From NCBI RefSeq assembly GCF_028858725.1, contig NC_084772.1, forward strand, positions 13,399,048 through 13,463,047: DNA of 64,000 nt, in the 5' to 3' direction. The position numbers were made by a program, and so were the translations under genes. Under the pieces are notes generated by a model, which ran no database searches, was not told where the DNA came from, and was given only the letters and a program-made list of their open reading frames with translations. The first letter of the stretch is position 1; the number at the start of each line of letters is the position of its first letter. The stretch comes from Colius striatus (Eukaryota > Chordata > Aves > Coliiformes > Coliidae). Below are positions 51,701 to 64,000 of the stretch, one piece after another.

Positions 51701-51962
51701 GTTCCTCTATTCAGTCTTTTTTCTGATGATGATTTGTGCAAACCTCTGTCAGCTTTTGTTGTGCTCAGTCGATACAATCTTGGCAGAGATGCTGGATGGC
51801 ATTTCCGCTCTGGAGTAGGGTGGGGAATGTGAAGTGGCAACTGTTCTTCTACTGAAACCTTTTTGTAAACTTCTGAAGTATTCTGTGTCAACATTAGTCT
51901 TGATATTTTCTCTTTTCTTTCCCAATTTATAGAGGCAAGAAAAAAGCAAAGATCACCAATAA
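36748..51962 (+). CDS. TERB1: telomere repeats-binding bouquet formation protein 1, 20 coding exons
   Basis: TERB1 (CCDC79) tethers meiotic telomeres to the inner nuclear membrane with TERB2, MAJIN and TRF1. Exons: 36748-36781, 37266-37376, 37563-37691, 38121-38252, 38692-38752, 38846-38961, 39100-39222, 39771-39923, 41004-41135, 42497-42622, 43554-43711, 44463-44810, 45718-45841, 46826-46912, 48012-48182, 48657-48737, 50133-50246, 50584-50693, 51214-51426 and 51933-51962. The sum is 2553 nt, about 850 aa against 727 in human. Armadillo-like repeats fill roughly residues 1-370. A basic/acidic helical segment (YWKKAEEILHRIKLIEKE) follows. The SCPYQCDHHKVILEAEERYK region is near 640, the TRF1-docking motifs near 670 and 697, and a Myb domain (DFTTEEINYLMSGVKKMG, LILWSYPFQKGR) near 785-840. 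The least certain borders are the exon 12 donor (44801 or 44810) and the exon 13 acceptor (45718 or 45780); 45718 keeps phase. Confidence 0.9.
39308..39424 (+). other. candidate cassette exon inside TERB1
   Basis: Between TERB1 exons 7 and 8 lies a 117-nt block with a strong acceptor (TTTCTTTTTCCAG before 39308) and a good donor (GTAAGG after 39424). It enters and leaves in the same phase as its neighbours and stays open throughout, so it would add 39 residues. The peptide is hydrophobic and helix-like (for example KTMISHLALCCIVLK), as in armadillo repeats. I do not recall a counterpart in human TERB1. It may be an avian alternative exon or chance. Confidence 0.35.
44018..44090 (+). mobile_element. 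CR1 LINE, 3' tip
   Basis: GGGGTTGGACTAGATGATCT, then CCCTTCCAACCCTACC, then ATTCTATGATTCTATGAT is the terminal CR1 sequence with its short tandem tail, in plus orientation. It lies in TERB1 intron 11 and is well preserved compared with the other copies here. Confidence 0.9.
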
Positions 51963-52315
51963 CATCTTTCAAGAGTTTGGGGTTTTGTTGCAGAATGTTG
52001 AAGAACAGCATTTTTAACAGTGAGGTATTGGCAAAATATCAATGCTGAGAGAACTTAGATTGGCATGGACTCATATTTTTCAGTGATAACACTCACTGGC
52101 AGAATTGTTATGCTTTGTGAATTTAAGTTTCTTGTAATTTGGTAACTGTGGAGGAGGTTTTGGTTTTTTAAATAATACCAACATAGCCAACAATCTTTGA
52201 ATAACATTTATGGATATTTTTTACAACTTAATTTAACCTTGTTTAACATTTGATTTATGGAATATTTGATATGGCTTTTTGTTTGAATCTTTATAGTTTG
52301 CTTTATGCCCTTTGG

Positions 52316-52321
52316 AATAAA
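52316..52321 (+). terminator. polyadenylation signal of TERB1
   Basis: AATAAA in the context TTTGGAATAAAAGGC is the first canonical signal after the TERB1 stop codon at 51960-51962. It would give a 3' untranslated region of about 370 nt. GT- and T-rich sequence follows, as expected for a downstream element. Confidence 0.65.
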
Positions 52322-53950
52322 AGGCTATATTGCTAAAATGAACATTTTAGGTGTTCATGTTGTGTCTGAATCTGTTTCCCCTTAATCAATGACATGTTTA
52401 AAGCAGGTAAAATATTTTATCAGGCATTTAGTTTGATGTATGTGCAGAAAAATAAACCTGTGACAGAAAACACCAAGTGTATGTTTAAATGCTGCTGTGT
52501 GCAGTAGGCAAACCTTTCGTGGGTAGCTACGTAAATCGAAACAGAAGCTCATGGAAGTGTCAGAACTCCTGTGCAGAAGGTCTAGCGTGTGGTTCAGCCG
52601 CAGTGTTTCTTGCCTGGGAGACCATTCCTGAACCTCCACAAAATACTTCAGTGCTGAACTAAGTGAGATGCAGATCCTTATGAAATTTGGCTTCTGTTTA
52701 CAGTTGGGCCATTTTTGGTGTACTATTCAAGTGAGTGAGCAGAACCACCATTTCTGCTGATTACACAATTGTTATAGAAAGCTTTAGCCTTAGTAACTTG
52801 ATTTTTCAGTGAGAACTTTTTGTATTTCATTTGGATTTTTTAATCTATTCTGATAGAGGAATAATTAGTTGTTAGTTTATTATGGAAAAGGTTTTATTTA
52901 CCTTATTCGCACTAGGTTTTCACTACAATGTAGCTTAAAACAAGTAAGGTAACCAGAAAGACTTGCAGTAAATATGATGCCATTGACACAATAAATAGGT
53001 CTTCTAATATTTTAAGCCATTGCAATGTGGTTTTTATATCAATAATATATTCAAGCAGCTACAAACTATGTCTTTGCATGGCACTGTTCCAAGCAGTGCA
53101 GTTTCTGAAATGTTGTCACGTTTTTGCAGAACGGGAGCCAAAAAGGTTAGGGCAGAGTGGCAGGCACAGGGGCAGGCTCGGGTCTGTTACACTCTCCCAA
53201 AAGTGTTTTCCCAAGGACTCAAAGATGCTCTAGGCAAGCTGCTCTTTCATCTACTGGCAGAATGTGCACAAGTCATGCATATTGTTCTGGCCTAAATATA
53301 TTTCAAGTGGAGAAAATATATGAGGTGCAGATCATCACTTGCTGTCACAGTGCTGACAGCTGCCCCAGCCGTTGGGGTAACACAGGAGCCCACGGGCTCC
53401 TCAGCACAAGGCTTCCTGCAGAGGTAGTCACTCTGCTTAGGGCCCTGTCACTGGATGAAAATTGTCAAGGATGAAGTTCCTGCAGCCTCTGCAGCAGCTT
53501 CACCCGCTCTCCTCACGCAAGTTGCTGGAAGAGAAACAGTGAAATGTTCCTGTACAGCCTAACAGGGAAGAGTCACGAACTGTGGATTTGTGTAAGTCAG
53601 TCTCTTTCTCTCCCTTTTCTTTGCCTGTACAATCTAGATTATTTTACTGATGTTCCTGCATGAAAGGTTTTGGAATCCACATATCGTAAGAATCATAACT
53701 GTGTAAGCATAAAGAATTAATGTGGTTTTGAGGCTACTCAAGCTACCCTGCACAGTGGTTTAACACTGTCAGAAGTGCATCGACAGACCCACGACGAAGG
53801 AAACCGCGTTGAAGAAAACGCTTTAACTTGCTGTGTAGTTCTATGCGAAGAACACAAATCATTGGCCGGGTAAGAATCCGGGTGCTAATTCACTCTGCTG
53901 GAGTAGGAAACCTTTCCTAGCAGGCCTTTCTGTCTCAACCTGTGCATCCG
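52322..53950. other. intergenic region between TERB1 and DYNC1LI2
   Basis: No exon or known repeat was recognised in this stretch of about 1.6 kb. The first part is AT-rich. GC content rises from about 53100 and grades into the DYNC1LI2 CpG island. A few open frames of 70-100 codons occur near 53020-53470 without recognisable protein similarity. Confidence 0.5.
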
Positions 53951-54335
53951 CTGAGCTGCCTGCCGCTCGGGCAGTGTGGGGCCGTGCTGCAGGGGTGAGA
54001 GGCACCGTGCGCCGCGGGCCGCCCCCCTCCCCTCCCCGGCGCCGTCCTCGGCTGCACCAGCGCTGCAAGGGAAGCGCGCCGGCCGCCAGGGGGCGCTGCC
54101 GGCGGCGGCCTCACCCGCCGCGGGAGGCGCCGCCCAGGGCGGGGAGCGCTGTCGAGGCTGCCCGCGCGGCGCCTGATCGGAAAGCGGCGCGGGCGCGGCG
54201 GGGAGCGGTGGCGCGCTGGGGGGCGGCGGCGGGGCCGGCAGCGCGGAGCGCCCGCCCGGGCCGAACGAGGCGAGGGAGGAGCGGGGTCCTCGGCGGGCCC
54301 GGGTGAGGTCACTCTTTGTGGCTGCAGTTGGCAAG

Positions 54336-62023
<7,688 letters not shown>

Positions 62024-64000
62024 GTAAGTTTTTGTGCATCCATACATTCTTGTCTCCTCCTTTTTTGTTTAACTAGGTCTTCCAAGTTTCTTTTGTAATG
62101 ATAAATTTTTTAGGGTTAGTGTTTTGAGAATGAGTGGGGTAAAAATGACCTTGAAGTTGTGATAACAACTCTATTTCAAATTGACTCTGTTAGGCTTTAA
62201 AACTTCCAGTTTTACAATGCCAACGAAACAGCAGGTGAATTAGTAGTCTAAATCCCTTGTGGTAATGAGATTTTGATGGTTTGTTTTTGAAAAAGGCTAA
62301 TTAAAAAAAAATCCATACATAATCACATGTTTTTAAAACACTGAGAGTTCAGTAGCAAAGGGAGCTGTCTGTTTTCCTGCGATAGCTAAGCCAGGTCACA
62401 TTCCCATGTCTTGTGTTTGTCTTACAGTAGGTCTCTCTGCCCTTGTTTGTCAAGAGGCTCAGACTGTGATCCTGGTACAGCTAATTGTCTCTCATTACAG
62501 CTATTCCTACCCTGTGACTTCAGGAATGTTGTATAAATTAACTGTCTTTCCTGGCATATCTGTGGCAGGAAAGAATCTGGCACTGGCAAGCTGTCATCGC
62601 TGCAGTATTGTTTCCTGCAGCTTCTTTCCTAAAATAGTTCTGTGTTTCCTGAGAGTTTTTTTGGTTTTGTGTTGAGTTACTCCAAAATAAATCCCTTCAG
62701 TGGAAAAGACCCTAGCAGCATGAATTCCTTTTTAGCAGAAATATAGATTCACATTGATCCTTGCTGATTGCTGCTTTTGTTCACATCTGGGGGCTGGCTG
62801 CACTGGAGTGTTTAAACCTTGCAAATACTGTCTAGTAGCTTCCTTAAATTCACTTTAGAGGGCAGTGTAATCTGTTTAGCCTGTGAGCATTCAGATGTAT
62901 AGCTGATAGCCTTTCCAAGTGCTTAAATTCTACTTTCACAAAAGGCTTGTGCCTACAGCATACTAGCTAGAGTTTAAACTTAATGATTGAAACCGCCGTC
63001 AGCAGAATATATATTTAAAAAGGACAACTTTTGAGTGGAAAAATAAATATATATATATTTTTAATGTGAGGCTTTTTTGAGAATGGGAGATGGAAAGAAA
63101 ATTATCATCTCAAAATACAGTGGATAACTCAGTTTACAGTTTTCTAAACCAGAATATGGCAGTCCATATATTTCTGAGGCATTTTATGGTAATACAAATA
63201 GATATCAAGTTTTCACACTTAAATTTTGCTTCTGAGAAGAGAAGCATTTTCAGCCCTCACTAAGGATGTACTGTGTGGAGGACCCCGTTATAGTTGTGGC
63301 AAAACTTTAGCACCCTGTTTGGGGAACTTAGTAGACATTCCAATGGTATTGTCTTAGAGATTTCTAAATTAAAGTATCATAGAAATTTCTAGTTTCTTTG
63401 GCACTTAAATAAAATCAAGGGAAAGGGAACATTTGAGAACTGCCAAATTGATAGGTTTGCAGAGCTCTACTGCCATCCTATGGCTGAGCAGTGAGCTTTG
63501 GTCTGGTACCATCACACAGGTACAACAGGGGCCTTAATGTCTCCATTTCCAAACTTCCGTCTCCCTCCTTCTCTTGGTCACTGTGTAGGACACTTGTTTC
63601 ATCTAAAATACTTGTCTTCTAAGTTCTTACAGACTGTCTGTGCTCCAAACTTTCACCTCTATCACTTGTAGTTCTCTTAACAGGAAATAGTGCTAAAAGA
63701 AACTGCTACTGTAACTGTGGCTATATTGGTGTAACTGCTTCGAGGATATATAGAGCACACATGCCTGAAGAATGCCTTGTGATTACGATCCATCAATAAA
63801 GCTACACCAGCCAAGTGTACTAAAATCCTGCTGCATATGCTTCCCAAGATAAGCTGCCACTCAGGGCTTCTCCATTCTCTGTGCTGCAATCACCTGGCTT
63901 TGAAAAACTGGGATAATAAACACATATGCAAAGCAGGCAGGCAAAACATAGAAACAGGGTACAGAACAAAGAGATGTGCTGAGTTCATTCCAGTAAAGCC
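62024..64000 (+). other. beginning of DYNC1LI2 intron 4
   Basis: The sequence from the exon 4 donor to the window edge is AT-rich and without a recognisable coding exon. A short TA microsatellite lies near 63046-63058. The next DYNC1LI2 exon must lie past position 64000. Confidence 0.5.

Noticed and set aside
53020-53474. Open frames of 68-105 codons upstream of DYNC1LI2
   Set aside because: There is no recognisable domain, they overlap in different frames, and no splice partners could be seen.
63677-63889. 70-codon antisense frame near the right edge
   Set aside because: It lies in DYNC1LI2 intron 4 and has no recognisable protein or repeat similarity.

Overview
This is a vertebrate nuclear genomic window, almost certainly avian. 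It has intron-rich genes with GT-AG splice sites and CpG-island promoters. It carries several 3' ends of CR1 LINEs with the typical ATTCTATGATTCT tail, and an LTR of a type common in bird genomes. There are no bacterial-style gene clusters. All gene calls come from exon-by-exon reading of splice sites, reading phase and remembered human orthologues; no alignment was run.

Layout, left to right. (1) 641-1430 is a CpG island without a convincing coding exon. From gene order it is probably the promoter of a leftward gene outside the window; PDP2 is expected next to CA7. (2) 7801-16130, minus strand, is the complete seven-exon carbonic anhydrase 7 gene (CA7, 264 aa), with an antisense solo LTR in its third intron. 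(3) 20626-33805, plus strand, is complete NAE1 (20 coding exons, 535 aa), the regulatory half of the NEDD8-activating enzyme. (4) 36748-51962, plus strand, is TERB1 (20 coding exons, about 850 aa), the meiotic telomere adaptor with an armadillo-rich N-terminus, a TRF1-binding segment and a C-terminal Myb domain. Its probable CpG-island promoter is near 34330-34570. (5) 54336-62023, plus strand, holds the first four coding exons of DYNC1LI2 (cytoplasmic dynein light intermediate chain 2), which continues past the right edge.

The order CA7(-) NAE1(+) TERB1(+) DYNC1LI2(+) matches human 16q22.1 in inverted orientation. It is a conserved syntenic block rather than a functional operon. The genes serve different processes: pH and bicarbonate balance, cullin neddylation, meiotic telomere attachment and dynein transport. 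TERB1 and dynein are related biologically, because meiotic telomere complexes are moved by dynein through SUN/KASH proteins, but adjacency alone does not show co-regulation.

Most interesting observations: two consecutive TERB1 exons each begin with an I-x-L-T-P TRF1-docking motif; TERB1 has a symmetric 117-nt candidate cassette exon inside its armadillo region; CA7 exon 6 has a CFTR-like (TG)n-(T)n tract at its acceptor; a CR1 tail supplies the region just upstream of the NAE1 exon 14 acceptor; and an E2F6-type site lies in the presumed TERB1 promoter.
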